DNA of 64,000 nt from Bifidobacterium sp. ESL0784 (GCF_029433295.1 NZ_JAQTHV010000002.1:248001-312000); one strand, 5' to 3'; shown: positions 17,163-27,226, counted from the first letter of the stretch. The notes: generated by a model from the letters alone, not told the origin. Numbers and translations are program-made.

Positions 17163-17351
17163 AACCACGCGCTGAACCTTGCCTGCCTTGAGGCATTTGG
17201 CGCACACACGAATGCGGACGTTCTGTCCGTCAATAGTGGTGCGAACCGGCTGGAGGTTCGGGCTGAAGGTGCGCTTATTGCGGATATGTGAATGCGAAAC
17301 GCTGTAACCGGTCTGCGGTCCCTTGCCGCACACTGCGCAACGAGCTGCCAT
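17157..17351 (-). CDS. rpmB: 50S ribosomal protein L28
   Basis: Ribosomal protein L28 of 64 residues, starting [15 protein letters not shown]. Two CxxC pairs (CAVC near the N-terminus and CAKC near the C-terminus) make it the zinc-binding (C+) form. The frame runs upstream to 17603, but only the part from ATG 17351 is L28, with GGGAG 7 bases before it. It is monocistronic with its own promoter and terminator. Confidence 0.95.
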   Translation of the reverse strand: MAARCAVCGKGPQTGYSVSHSHIRNKRTFSPNLQPVRTTIDGQNVRIRVCAKCLKAGKVQRVVA

Positions 17352-17437
17352 AATGGACTCCCTATACTGTTTTGACTTGCAAGTCTTGATGCCGTCATCC
17401 TGCGTTTTGGCGCACAACAGCGACACACAACTTATCA

Positions 17438-17466
17438 AGTATACAACCGGGGCCGACCAAGGGCAA
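17438..17466 (-). promoter_or_regulatory. Promoter of rpmB
   Basis: On the minus strand, TTGCCC (17461-17466) and TATACT (17438-17443) are 17 bases apart, giving a leader of about 80 bases to the L28 ATG. Confidence 0.65.
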
Positions 17467-18239
17467 CATGGCAGCTGGCCGCCAACCCCGTCCGCAGCCC
17501 AAACACGAGTGATCGGGCGGCCCTTTTGGCTCACCTGAACACATGGTCGACAAAAGACACCTTTATATATACCCACACTTATTTTCATACTCTTGACAGC
17601 CATGAGTTGGGATGAGCGGCGCCAAAGTATCAGTCCTTCGGATGAAGTTCAATCACATATTGCAAAACCAAGCGCAAAACGGCACCGGCAATGACGCAAA
17701 TCACCGCCTCCTACACAGGACATGCCAGCCAGTTATGGTGCAGAGTCAATCGGCACCATCTAGGCGGCCGAAAATCAATCCATCAGATAAATCGTCCGAA
17801 CCAACTTGGAATTAAGCTTCAAGCATAGAATACAAATACATTTTTTTATACAGTTAAAGCGATTTTGCACTTATAATATGCAATAATTGACTGTATTTTC
17901 TGGTCGAATATGCAATCAGCCCCCAAACGCCTGTCTTACGATATTCCGGTCTGAATTTCTACCGGAATAGCAACAAAAAGCGGGGATGTCAGAAGCGTCA
18001 AGCATATTTCACAGGATTTTCCGCTCAAAACAGCAAGGTTTCTGAATTCACCTCTCTTTTTTAGCCGTTCTACCCCAATATCAACCGTTCACATCTTTTT
18101 TTAACGTTTCATATTACGTCAACGACAAAGTTGTGCTCACGTCAACAGAAAAAAGAACTTTAAAAGTTCGATTTGACATATTTTATTATTTTATATTTTA
18201 AATCGATAATCTAAACAAAAATATATTCACGTAAACAGG
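17467..18239. other. Long intergenic region, AT-rich in its second half
   Basis: About 770 bases with no convincing gene. A 67-codon plus-strand frame (17612-17815) and a minus-strand 24-codon frame with a hydrophobic peptide lack family resemblance and good start signals. From about 17820 the DNA becomes strongly AT-rich. A 21-base motif at 17872-17892 recurs at 61149-61169 with one mismatch. It could hold a small RNA or the remains of a lost gene; nothing decides this. Confidence 0.5.
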
Positions 18240-18270
18240 CAAAAGGGCACTAACAACATGCTTGTGCCCT
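18240..18270 (-). terminator. Terminator of the lactonase gene
   Basis: On the minus strand, AGGGCAC and GTGCCCT are perfect arms followed by TTTTGCC, 50 bases past the lactonase stop. Confidence 0.75.
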
Positions 18271-18320
18271 CCTCTGTCCGACTCTCTTTCCAAAGCTGTC
18301 GCAGCGACACAGAGAACGCT

Positions 18321-19652
18321 TTAGACGCCGGCCAAGGGCAGTACCACCGTCGGCGATCCGGCCGGATAATCCCCGAGATGCACCGGTTCACCGTCGTCCG
18401 CCACACGGAAAAGACTCAGATTGTCGCTGACCTCATTGGCAACGATCAACATGTTGCCGACGGCCTTGATATGCCGGGGACGCTTGCCACCGCAGGATAT
18501 CCCGCGCCCTTTCCAGCCGGCTTCGCTTTCGGCAGCCAGGCGGCTCAGTTTTCTGCCATCCCAATACAACGTCACGATACGCTCGGAACCACGCAGTCCG
18601 ACATAGACGAAACCACTGGAGAAAGGCGGCACTTCGGTGTCCTGCCCCTCGGAGGAATCGGTGACGTGAAGGGCATCCGGTACAAAAGCCAAGGAAGCTG
18701 CCTGATCGGGGTGCTCTCCCCCATCGCCGCCAAGACCCACCGTCTGGGCCACCCAGAACTCCTCGGATTGCTCCCCATCCTTGTTATCCTGGCCAACAGC
18801 CGAACCTACGCCATTACGATCGACAGGTTCAAGAATGGTCACCGTACAACCCCATTCGTCCACAACTGCGATACGCCAGTCACCGGACGGCCCCGGCAAA
18901 ACGTGCAGGTCACGAGGGCCTGTGGCGGGTGCCAGTGAGATAAAGCCGGTACGGACCAGGCGCGAACCCTCCCAATGATGGACATAGATGCGGTCGGCAC
19001 CCAAATCGGTAGTCAGCACACGGCCGTCGGCCAAAGGAAGAATCCAATGAGCGTGCGGCCCCTCTTGCGCCGGTAACGGCCCGTGATGATCAGGATCGCC
19101 ATGCATCACCTGCGCCACCGGCCCCAGTACATCATCCGCATCAATCGGCAAAACGCAGACGGTACCGTCCTGATAGTCGGCGGTAATCAAGTGCCGGCCA
19201 AGTAGGGGATCAACAGCAATCGCCGCATGGGTGGGGCCGGACTTGGCAGGCAATTTCACACGCGACAGTTCTTCAAGCTTCACTTTCCCGTTTTTTGCCG
19301 GATTATCATTCGAATGGTCATCCTTATATACGATTCGCAGCGAAGCCACTTCGTCGGTATCCTCGAGAACCGCGAAAACGGTATCCCCCTCACGCAAAAG
19401 CCACGACGGAGAAGGCACATCAGAGGCAACGCCTGCGGGTCTGATTGACGGCAATTGCGATGAGCTATCATCGTCGACTAATTTTTTATTACCTTTGACA
19501 CTTTTTTCTTGACGTAAAGTGACTTTTGCGTCAAACGTTTTAATGTCTATTGAATTAGGCAACAACAATACATGGGACTCGACACCTTTACTCTGTTCGT
19601 GATGAATAGCGCCGAACCCACCGACCATTAACTGATAAGTATGAATATCCAT
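18321..19652 (-). CDS. Lactonase family protein (7-bladed beta-propeller, YbhE/Pgl-like)
   Basis: A 443-residue protein with the family motifs GPTHAAI, GPHAHWI, TDLGADRIYVHHW, GPRDLHVLP, RHIKAVGNMLIVANE and a C-terminal GSPTVVLPL, as in the cytosolic 6-phosphogluconolactonase YbhE/Pgl. It may hydrolyse 6-phosphogluconolactone or another lactone; the bifidobacterial role is not fixed by sequence. Inserts of acidic and Ser-rich residues (about 50-75 and 270-300) make it longer than the roughly 330-residue E. coli enzyme. It is transcribed away from a TetR gene; the 290-base gap contains a CRP-type site. Confidence 0.85.
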   Translation of the reverse strand: MDIHTYQLMVGGFGAIHHEQSKGVESHVLLLPNSIDIKTFDAKVTLRQEKSVKGNKKLVDDDSSSQLPSIRPAGVASDVPSPSWLLREGDTVFAVLEDTDEVASLRIVYKDDHSNDNPAKNGKVKLEELSRVKLPAKSGPTHAAIAVDPLLGRHLITADYQDGTVCVLPIDADDVLGPVAQVMHGDPDHHGPLPAQEGPHAHWILPLADGRVLTTDLGADRIYVHHWEGSRLVRTGFISLAPATGPRDLHVLPGPSGDWRIAVVDEWGCTVTILEPVDRNGVGSAVGQDNKDGEQSEEFWVAQTVGLGGDGGEHPDQAASLAFVPDALHVTDSSEGQDTEVPPFSSGFVYVGLRGSERIVTLYWDGRKLSRLAAESEAGWKGRGISCGGKRPRHIKAVGNMLIVANEVSDNLSLFRVADDGEPVHLGDYPAGSPTVVLPLAGV

Positions 19653-19712
19653 ATTGTCAATCTATCGCGCTTTGAATGTTCGTTGTATATTTAAAAGCGA
19701 TTTTTTAATTAA

Positions 19713-19728
19713 TGTGATTTACATCACA
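19713..19728. promoter_or_regulatory. CRP/FNR-type operator
   Basis: TGTGATTTACATCACA is an exact TGTGA-N6-TCACA palindrome, with flanking AA/TT extending the symmetry. It lies 61 bases before the lactonase start in an otherwise very AT-rich gap (19653-19942) between divergent genes. No CRP-family gene is in the window. Confidence 0.55.
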
Positions 19729-19942
19729 TTTAAATTTGTAAAATCACAACATGATGTATAAAAAAATAGATTAAAATACGAAATTATCTAATTTAATATA
19801 CACAATAATATGTATAATGAAGCGTCGAAAAGTTTTCTCTACGCGATAATCGTAATTTAACCAAAATCGTCAACCATTATCCTTTAGAATCAATACTGAA
19901 ATTCTTCACATAGAATTTTCTCAATCATCAGGAGGCATCAGA

Positions 19943-20737
19943 ATGTCTAGACCCCGACAAGACTCAAATCAATTGCCGGCTACGACGCGCATGGAGAATG
20001 CGTTCTGGAAGTTGCTTGAGGAGCGGGATTATCCCAAAATTACCGTCACTGACATAGTCAATCTGGCGGGCGTCAACCGTAACTCTTTCTACTACCACTA
20101 CTGCAAACTCAACAACCTCGCTGAAACAGCGATTCAGCACGCCGTCGAAGGTATCAGCAGGGCCCTGCCCGAATTCACCATCGACCCGTCCAAGGCTTGG
20201 AACGGCATCGTCATGCAGCTCATCGGCGTACCGGCCAACCGCATCTATCTCGACCGCATCTCGCTGACTGTAAGCTCGCACGGCTCTCCGTTCCTGCTCT
20301 TCACCGTGCACGACGCGATTCGCGACGGCTTCATCGAATGGCAGCACCTCGACCGCGACATGACCACCACTCAGAATTGTCTTTTGGAATTCTCGGTTGG
20401 CGGCCTGATGGCGCTTTCCGGGATGTGGCCCAAGCTCGCCAAGGAGACGACGGTCGAGCAGTGGAGCAACCTCGACGCGGCGGTGGTCGCGCGTACTCTT
20501 TACATGGCGGTTTCCGGAAACAGCATGCCGGGCTTCTGGGTGCAGATGTTCCGCACCGCATTGGAGAAGGGCGACAGCTCACTGCTCAAGAACATCGCCG
20601 AAGCTGAAAGCCAAGACAAGGATTTCAAGCATGAGGTTGATGCCTTGCTTGATGATCTTCACGTTATGCAGCATCAACATGTCGACGGTTTCAGGGGGAA
20701 CGCCGCACTTATGGGTGGCATCAGCCACACCGCTTGA
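19943..20737 (+). CDS. TetR/AcrR family transcriptional regulator
   Basis: A 264-residue regulator with an N-terminal helix-turn-helix (ITVTDIVNLAGVNRNSFYYHY, about residues 33-53) and a helical ligand domain without recognisable subfamily motifs. AGGAGG lies 8 bases before ATG. The MscS-type channel gene follows 58 bases downstream in the same direction, and the lactonase is divergent; either could be a target. Confidence 0.85.
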   Translation: MSRPRQDSNQLPATTRMENAFWKLLEERDYPKITVTDIVNLAGVNRNSFYYHYCKLNNLAETAIQHAVEGISRALPEFTIDPSKAWNGIVMQLIGVPANRIYLDRISLTVSSHGSPFLLFTVHDAIRDGFIEWQHLDRDMTTTQNCLLEFSVGGLMALSGMWPKLAKETTVEQWSNLDAAVVARTLYMAVSGNSMPGFWVQMFRTALEKGDSSLLKNIAEAESQDKDFKHEVDALLDDLHVMQHQHVDGFRGNAALMGGISHTA

Positions 20738-20795
20738 TTTTCGGATTTCAGTCGGCCCAACAGCTCGAAGCCTACTGGGGGTAAGCTAAAGCTTT

Positions 20796-21548
20796 ATGGA
20801 AACATTGCTGGACTGGCTCAAGATGCACGATAGTCGTATCGCTTTTCTGATTATCGTGCTTGTCATCGCCCTTGTGGCTACAAAAGCCGTTTCGCGATGG
20901 CTCAAGAAACTACTTAATCATTCCGGCATTCCCAATGCGTCGATTTTCATCAACCTTTCCCTGGTGGCGATCTGGACCATTGCCGTGGCCATGGTACTTC
21001 AGCCGGTTTTCGGTATCAATCCGACTACCATCGTCACGGCGCTTGGCGTCGGCGGCGTCGCAATCTCGTTGGGTCTGAAAGATACCATCGCCAACATCAT
21101 CTCCGGTTTCGGACTGATGATTGGCCATGTCATTCACCCCGGCGACCATGTGCGCATCCAAAACATCACCGGAACCGTCGAGGACATCACTTGGCGGCAA
21201 ACGGTGGTGCGCGAGCGCAACGGCAATCAGCTCATCATTCCCAACTCGGTGCTCAACACCTCTTCACTTGAACGTCTCACTCGTGAGGGCGAGGCGTGCG
21301 TCAGCGTGGCCTTTGCCGTGAAACCAGGCACGGATATCAAAATGGCGGCCAAACGCATCGTAGGCGTTCTCAAAACGGCAACTACCGGCATCACCGACCG
21401 ACGCAATCCGCCGCAAATCAACTTCACCGGGTTTTCTCCTGACGGCGTTCAGGGCGAAGCTTTGCTTTTTGCCAACCCAGGCATCAATCAGGATCGGGTT
21501 CGCGATTGCGCCGTTCGTGCGCTGGCCAAGGAAGAATTCATCATCTAA
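20796..21548 (+). CDS. Small-conductance mechanosensitive channel, MscS family
   Basis: A 250-residue MscS-type channel. Three hydrophobic helices occupy roughly 15-110; the last holds the glycine/alanine-rich pore helix (ALGVGGVAISLGLKDTIAN), followed by the beta domain (HPGDHVRIQNITGTVEDI). It releases solutes on hypo-osmotic shock. The C-terminal alpha/beta cage is short. Confidence 0.9.
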   Translation: METLLDWLKMHDSRIAFLIIVLVIALVATKAVSRWLKKLLNHSGIPNASIFINLSLVAIWTIAVAMVLQPVFGINPTTIVTALGVGGVAISLGLKDTIANIISGFGLMIGHVIHPGDHVRIQNITGTVEDITWRQTVVRERNGNQLIIPNSVLNTSSLERLTREGEACVSVAFAVKPGTDIKMAAKRIVGVLKTATTGITDRRNPPQINFTGFSPDGVQGEALLFANPGINQDRVRDCAVRALAKEEFII

Positions 21549-21737
21549 AACCACAAGCCGCACAGGTAATTACAGCGGACAAAGTACAAAACCGTGATTG
21601 CCACCGCAAATCCTAAGCCCGCACAGAGAAAACCACACTTCCAACCACTTTTCCATAGCCGACTGCGCACATCCATGCCTGAGCCGGCATTGATCACGGT
21701 TGCGGACACGGCTGCTTGACGACGTTCTCCACTAAAC

Positions 21738-23564
21738 TTATACGTTGAACAGTGCAGCAATCATCAGAATGGCGCACAGGCCGATGAAAGTGATGACTCC
21801 GGAGTTGCGCAATACCGTCCTGGCCCGCGTACCTGCCGGCAATTCCTCCGGCGCCCGATAGAACACCAGCTTCTTGCGCATGATGATGGCGATTACAATG
21901 CCCGCGATGAACATCGTGCAATCGAAGACAAAGTACGCCAGGAACGGCATGACTTCTCTGCCGCGCCCCGTGGCGAACGCCTGCTGCATGCCGCCGAACA
22001 TATCCACTGAGACCCTCGACCTGATTGTTTTGCTCATCGGCAGGAAAGTCATCTCGGACAAAAACCCGTTAAAGAAATTGTACGTCATGTGCATGGCGAT
22101 GGTATAGCGCAGCTTGCCGGTGCGCACGTAGGCATAGGCGAGCAGGAGGCCGAAAGCGAAAGTATAGAAGAACTGGAAGAGGTTGCCGTGGAAAAGGCCG
22201 AAAGCGAAGGCGGAAACCAGTATCGCCGTTTTTTCACCGTATTGCTGTGTATGGTCGATCAGTAGACGTCGGAAAAGCCATTCTTCGAAAATAGGACCGA
22301 TGATGACCGTGAAGAGCAAAAGACTTATCGGGTCAAGGCTTTCAATCAGCTCGTTGATGCTGCTGCGCGCCTGATTGTGTGAAAGCAGACCCGAGAGGAT
22401 GTTGCCGATGAAATTGCCGATATCCGTCAGCGGGAACGATATGGCCATCAGCGCGAAGAACATGCCAGGCCCCATATCGCTCGTTTTACGCTTGACTTTA
22501 GGCATGGTGCGGAAGATAAGCAATGACAGCGGAATCGCAATCGCGTAAAGCGGGCCATTGCCCATCAGCAATTGCACCCACATCGGCAGTTTCCGAGGAT
22601 CGACGAATACTGATGTGAATCCGGAAATCAGCATGGCAAACACATTCCAGACCAGAACCACCATGACCAGAGTGAAGCCGATATTCGAGAAACGTTTGCA
22701 GGCTCCTTGAAGCCAACGGGACATCGCGGCCTGCCACGCGGGATTCGGCTGGTAGAAATAGCCGTTTACAGCGGGACGCGCGAATTGCGAAAACGGCTGC
22801 GCTCTGTAGCGAGGCTGGGAGGGGTACTGATAACCCGTTCCGGGCTGGGATTGGGACTGGGGTTGCGGTTGAGCTCCAGATAGCTGCGGCGGATAGGACG
22901 AATATTGGTATGCCTGATATTGCGGCTGCTGGTATGGCTGCGACGGATACTGGCCGGTCTGCTGGTATTGAGGCTGCTGATACTGATACTGATACTGGGC
23001 TTGATATGGGCGATACTGGGACTGCTGGTAACCAGCCTGAGACTGATAGGGCTGATACGTTTGCATTTGCGGCTGCTGGTACTGCTGACCCTGAGGACTG
23101 TACGGCTGGCCTTGATACGGCTGGGATGCCAGAATCTGGGCTTGATACTGCTGCACGGGCTGAGCCCCGGATTGCGCCCCATATGGCTGAGGATAGGTCT
23201 GGGACTGGGGCTGCTGCGTAGAAGATTGCTGTTGCGGCTGGACTAGCGATTTCAACGCCCGATAAGCCGATTCCGGTTCGTATTGAGACCTGGATTCCGC
23301 CTGGCTTGGTTGGCTTGGCTGGCTTGACGATTGAGCCTGATCTTGGGACTCAGAGGAATAATCCACTTGGTCGAGTCGCCGAGTTTCTTGGGTTTCCAGA
23401 GATTGCTGATCCGGTTGCGCCTTGGCGTGCAACGCATGATAGGGCGATTGTGGCTGCTGCGATTGCTGCGGCGAGTCAGATTCTTCTTGCGAAAGCGAAT
23501 GTGAAGCCTGTTCTTCAGGACGGTTATCGTCGTTCATGTTGCGGCACATATCCTCTCGGATCAT
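21738..23564 (-). CDS. CPBP family intramembrane glutamic metalloprotease with Gln/Tyr/Pro-rich N-terminal tail
   Basis: The C-terminal half (about 295-608) is a polytopic membrane domain with the CPBP (Abi/CAAX-protease-like) motifs EEWLFRR (E427, E428, R432) and FGLFHGN (H459), followed by HMTYNFFNG. The first 270 residues are a low-complexity tail of repeated Gln-Pro-Tyr-Gln units with no predicted fold, probably cytoplasmic and extended. CPBP proteins process prenylated or peptide substrates or confer bacteriocin self-immunity; the role here is unknown. The start is uncertain: ATGs at 23564, 23549 and 23537, with GAGAGG just before the middle one. Confidence 0.85.
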   Translation of the reverse strand: MIREDMCRNMNDDNRPEEQASHSLSQEESDSPQQSQQPQSPYHALHAKAQPDQQSLETQETRRLDQVDYSSESQDQAQSSSQPSQPSQAESRSQYEPESAYRALKSLVQPQQQSSTQQPQSQTYPQPYGAQSGAQPVQQYQAQILASQPYQGQPYSPQGQQYQQPQMQTYQPYQSQAGYQQSQYRPYQAQYQYQYQQPQYQQTGQYPSQPYQQPQYQAYQYSSYPPQLSGAQPQPQSQSQPGTGYQYPSQPRYRAQPFSQFARPAVNGYFYQPNPAWQAAMSRWLQGACKRFSNIGFTLVMVVLVWNVFAMLISGFTSVFVDPRKLPMWVQLLMGNGPLYAIAIPLSLLIFRTMPKVKRKTSDMGPGMFFALMAISFPLTDIGNFIGNILSGLLSHNQARSSINELIESLDPISLLLFTVIIGPIFEEWLFRRLLIDHTQQYGEKTAILVSAFAFGLFHGNLFQFFYTFAFGLLLAYAYVRTGKLRYTIAMHMTYNFFNGFLSEMTFLPMSKTIRSRVSVDMFGGMQQAFATGRGREVMPFLAYFVFDCTMFIAGIVIAIIMRKKLVFYRAPEELPAGTRARTVLRNSGVITFIGLCAILMIAALFNV

Positions 23565-23670
23565 CGATAAATCGAATATATCAATTCATTGTATAAATCT
23601 GAATACAGTATGAAACAATAAATGATGTTTATCCATCTCGATTTAATTTTGCTAAAGTATAATATCTAGC

Positions 23671-24819
23671 TTACCTTAACACACCCTCGATAAGCTTGGT
23701 GACCAGCTCCGTATAGCTCACCCCGGTGGCCTCCCAAGCCTTCGGATACATCGAAATCGGGGTGAAGCCCGGCATGGTGTTGATTTCATTGACCATCACT
23801 TCGCCGCGCGAGGTCACGAACGTGTCCACGCGCGAAAGCCCGGCGCAATCAACGGCTTTGAAAGCACGGACTACGACCTCCTGCGCGAGTTTCAGCGTTT
23901 CCTGAGGCAGATTTGCCGGAACCTCTACATGCGATGCGTCGGAATCGGTGTATTTGCTGTCGAAATCGTAGAACTGGTCTCCGTCGGCGGCACGACGGTC
24001 GAGCACGATTTCGCCGGGCAGCGCCGACTTCGGCTCTTCGTCCGCAACCGGGTCGAACACGGCGCACTCGATCTCGTGCCCGTCGATGCCCTGCTCCACC
24101 AACACTTTCCAGTCGTGATGCGACGCCTCGAAAAGCGCCGCGGCCAGTTCCTCGGCGTCCCCTTGCTGTTCCAACTTGGTCACGCCGAAACTCGACCCGG
24201 CGCGGGATGGCTTGACAAACAGCGGATAGCGCAGATGCGCCGACTTGATAGTTTTCATCGCTTCGGCAGCGTCGCCTTTGAATTCGTCGGACGCATCAAA
24301 ATCACGGGTATCGAACGTCACTCCGGGGGCCACGGGAATGCCGGCCTGTTGAAGAATGATCTTGGTGAATGCCTTGTCCATGCACGCGGCAGAAGCGAAA
24401 ACGCCGCAACCGACGTATGGCACGCCCATCATTTCGAGAAGACCCTGGACCGTGCCATCCTCGCCATACGGACCGTGCAGCGTCGGGAATACCACGTCCA
24501 CATAGCCGAGCGAGGTCAACTTACCGTTCGTTTCACGCACGTAGAAGCCGTTGTTGCCACGGGACATGTCGAGCACGACCGGTTTGACCGCATCATTGGC
24601 GTCGGACGTCTCCACTGTCGGCATCGCGCCATCCGCAGTATCGAAATCACGCGGATCGGTGCCGCCCATCACCCATTCTCCGGCCTTGGTGATGCCAATG
24701 GGAATCGGGTCGAAACGCTCGGTATCCATGGCCTTCATGACCCCTGCCGCCGAAAGGCAGGAAATCGAATGCTCATCCGCCCGGCCACCGTACAAAACCA
24801 CTACGCGCTGCTTACGCAT
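23671..24819 (-). CDS. ddl: D-alanine--D-alanine ligase
   Basis: ATP-grasp ligase making D-Ala-D-Ala for the peptidoglycan stem. It begins MRKQRVVVLYGGRADEHSIS, with GPYGEDGTVQGLLEMMGVPYVG, FVKPSRAGSSFGV and a metal-binding VNEINTMPGFT near the C-terminus. From ATG 24819 it is 382 residues, the usual length; the frame runs on to 24906 but that extension is not family sequence, and GAGGGG lies just before 24819. It is followed in the same direction only by the CPBP gene, after the AT-rich 23565-23670 gap. Confidence 0.94.
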   Translation of the reverse strand: MRKQRVVVLYGGRADEHSISCLSAAGVMKAMDTERFDPIPIGITKAGEWVMGGTDPRDFDTADGAMPTVETSDANDAVKPVVLDMSRGNNGFYVRETNGKLTSLGYVDVVFPTLHGPYGEDGTVQGLLEMMGVPYVGCGVFASAACMDKAFTKIILQQAGIPVAPGVTFDTRDFDASDEFKGDAAEAMKTIKSAHLRYPLFVKPSRAGSSFGVTKLEQQGDAEELAAALFEASHHDWKVLVEQGIDGHEIECAVFDPVADEEPKSALPGEIVLDRRAADGDQFYDFDSKYTDSDASHVEVPANLPQETLKLAQEVVVRAFKAVDCAGLSRVDTFVTSRGEVMVNEINTMPGFTPISMYPKAWEATGVSYTELVTKLIEGVLR

Positions 24820-25021
24820 ATCCCCTCGCTTTACTCCGACGAAACTCGAATCTGAACCCAAGCGTACACGGCAATGGACAGGAGACAAAGGGAATGATTC
24901 CCTCATTCACAAAGCCGATGCAGACCACGCCGACCCAAGCACGTTGAGCCAACCCTTCAAATTCCAAGACGAGTTTCTCACCATATCCTTATGCATTACG
25001 TAATGTGGCGTAATGGTTGGA

Positions 25022-26020
25022 TTATTCCTCCGTAATATTTCCTTTGAGAAGCTCATGAAGCATCTGTTCGCAGGTCAGGCCGCGCTCCAACACGTCGTTC
25101 ATCGCACTGGCAAGCGGGGTCTTTACCCCGAGCCCCGCGCCCATGCGCACGACAGCTTCGGTGGTGGGCACGCCTTCGGCCACACCGTTGCTGACCTTCG
25201 TCGCTTCCTCAACGCTCATGCCGCGACCAAGATTCGCGCCGAACGTGTAGTTGCGGCTCAGCGGCGAACCGCAAGTGGCAATCAAATCACCGACTCCCGC
25301 AAGACCTTGGAAAGTCTTGGATTCGGCGTGCGCGGCCTCGCCGAGCGCTGCAAGCTCCGCCAAACCACGGGTTTCGATCATCGCGGCTGTATTTTCACCA
25401 TAACCGGCGCCGCGGGCCATACCCACCGCGAGCGCCACCACGTTTTTGAGCGATCCGCACATCTCCACGCCGATGACGTCAGTGGTTACGAACGCTTTGA
25501 AATATTGCGTTTTACAGGCCTGTGCCACGATTTTGGCATTGTCGATATCCTCGCAGGCCACCACCGTCGCGCTCGGCTGGCGGTCGGCAACTTCCTTGCT
25601 GAGGTTCGGTCCGGAAATCGCGACGAAACGCTCGGCAGGCAGACCTCCCAAAGCCTCCCGTACCACTTCATCCATCCGCTTGCCGGTGGCACGTTCGATG
25701 CCCTTCATCAAGGACACCACGATGGCATCGGCTTTGATAAGCGGTGCAAAAAGTTCCAGCGCCTCACGCGCGTGCTGAGCGGCAATGGCGACCACAACGA
25801 TCTGCGCCTGACTTACGGCTTGTGCCCGGTCACCGGTGGCGGTCATATTGCTTGGAAGGCACTTGACACTGGGAAGTCGCACCGCATTATGGTGCTGGTC
25901 GCGGATGCCTTCGACGATTTCCGGCTCGCGCGCCCACATGGTCACGTCATTGCCCGCGTCCGCAAGCACTTGGCCGAACGCCGTTCCCCAGGCACCTGCC
26001 CCGAGTACCGTCACCTTCAT
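25022..26020 (-). CDS. gpsA: Glycerol-3-phosphate dehydrogenase [NAD(P)+]
   Basis: Makes sn-glycerol-3-phosphate from dihydroxyacetone phosphate for phospholipid synthesis. It has N-terminal GAGAWGTAFGQ dinucleotide binding, SLMKGIE, the catalytic-lysine region MCGSLKNVVALAVGM, and GVGDLIATC. The ATG at 26020 has AAGGAG 6 bases upstream and gives MKVTVLGAGAWGT; the frame extends to 26053 without support. The acyltransferase gene lies upstream in the same direction, so the two form a glycerolipid pair. Confidence 0.94.
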   Translation of the reverse strand: MKVTVLGAGAWGTAFGQVLADAGNDVTMWAREPEIVEGIRDQHHNAVRLPSVKCLPSNMTATGDRAQAVSQAQIVVVAIAAQHAREALELFAPLIKADAIVVSLMKGIERATGKRMDEVVREALGGLPAERFVAISGPNLSKEVADRQPSATVVACEDIDNAKIVAQACKTQYFKAFVTTDVIGVEMCGSLKNVVALAVGMARGAGYGENTAAMIETRGLAELAALGEAAHAESKTFQGLAGVGDLIATCGSPLSRNYTFGANLGRGMSVEEATKVSNGVAEGVPTTEAVVRMGAGLGVKTPLASAMNDVLERGLTCEQMLHELLKGNITEE

Positions 26021-26151
26021 ATTTTGCTCCTTTGCATCGCTAGCTTCTTCCATAATAGTGCCAAATATCGCATTCTGTTATGTATTCGCCAAACACATGC
26101 CCTGACGTCAAGAACTCAACCATTGTGCCGCAACATCCGCTATTCCGTCAA

Positions 26152-27039
26152 TTAGCGACGTGGCTTGCGGCTCATCGTCCGGAAATCCCAATATCCCTCG
26201 GCCGGAGGCTCTTCGCCACGAATCTCCGCCATGATCGTCTCCATACGCTCACGAATGCGCGTGGTGAGCTCCGTCACCAGCTCCATCGGCGGCTCGACAC
26301 CCCATGAATCGGCACCTTTAAGCAGATCACCGTAATCCAGTGCGTCGTCATAGCACATCACCACGTTCTTGCGCGGCCACGGACACCAGTGGTTGATGCT
26401 CGCCGCACCCCACGTCACCGAGCAATAAAGCGGTATCTGGTAGCCAAGTCGGCGCGAGGATTCGAGCGCGATGATGCCGACCCCTTCTTTGAGGCTCATC
26501 GGCCATTTGAGCGGGTCGCGCGAAAGCGTGCCTTCCGGCCAGACCGTCAGAGGACGTCCGGAAGTGAGGATATCGATGGATTCCTTCTCGATTTCGATGG
26601 CCTTGCCGCTGCGGCGCGGCACTGGCTGCATACCCACCAGCCGGAACCAACGCCCGATAATCGGCCAATGCGCCATTTCAGCTTTGGCCATGTAACGCGG
26701 GCGGCGGCCCATGTGGAAAAGCGCATCCATCGGAATGAAAACGTCATACATCGTTACATGGGTTGCGGCCGTAATAAACGGGCCGGTTTCGGGGACGTGC
26801 TCAAGCCCCCATGCGTAATTCTTGCTGTGTGCACGCAGAACCGCGGAAACGGCATCAAGCAGACGCTTAGTACCTTTGGGATTCTGCGCCTCGATTTCAG
26901 CGGTGTTTATTTCGCGCGGACCGGTTGGGAGGTATTGCGTCGGGTCGACCAAGTGATGGCGTTTGCCCAGAAGTTCCACCTGCTCATCGCTCAAGGGCTC
27001 GACGGCCGAACGCGGCGACGGTTTTCCTTTGGAAGTCAT
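26152..27039 (-). CDS. plsC: 1-acyl-sn-glycerol-3-phosphate acyltransferase
   Basis: Acyltransferase making phosphatidic acid from lysophosphatidic acid at the membrane. The catalytic HX4D (HVTMYD) and the acceptor-binding WPEGTLSRD motif are present. The chosen start ATG 27039 (MTSKGKPSPRS) gives about 295 residues; the frame continues to a GTG at 27105 with little support. It is adjacent to gpsA, which makes the substrate backbone. Confidence 0.88.
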   Translation of the reverse strand: MTSKGKPSPRSAVEPLSDEQVELLGKRHHLVDPTQYLPTGPREINTAEIEAQNPKGTKRLLDAVSAVLRAHSKNYAWGLEHVPETGPFITAATHVTMYDVFIPMDALFHMGRRPRYMAKAEMAHWPIIGRWFRLVGMQPVPRRSGKAIEIEKESIDILTSGRPLTVWPEGTLSRDPLKWPMSLKEGVGIIALESSRRLGYQIPLYCSVTWGAASINHWCPWPRKNVVMCYDDALDYGDLLKGADSWGVEPPMELVTELTTRIRERMETIMAEIRGEEPPAEGYWDFRTMSRKPRR

Positions 27040-27207
27040 TCCCCTATTGTGCCTCGGGGCGGCGAACTCGGGATACGACCCGTTACCTACGAGATAGAGT
27101 TTCACTTCATATACGCTTTAGATTGACGGTGACAGATTTGACGATTAGTCAAAAATAAGGAATCAACTTGAAATATAAACTATTTAATAAGAGCGACACA
27201 CCTACTT

Positions 27208-27226
27208 CATACCGACCGTTGGTATG
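27208..27226. promoter_or_regulatory. TetR operator upstream of the regulator gene
   Basis: CATACCGACCGTTGGTATG: inverted repeat CATACC-N7-GGTATG, matching the site at 28206 before the MFS gene in 14 of 19 positions. It suggests autoregulation. Confidence 0.7.
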
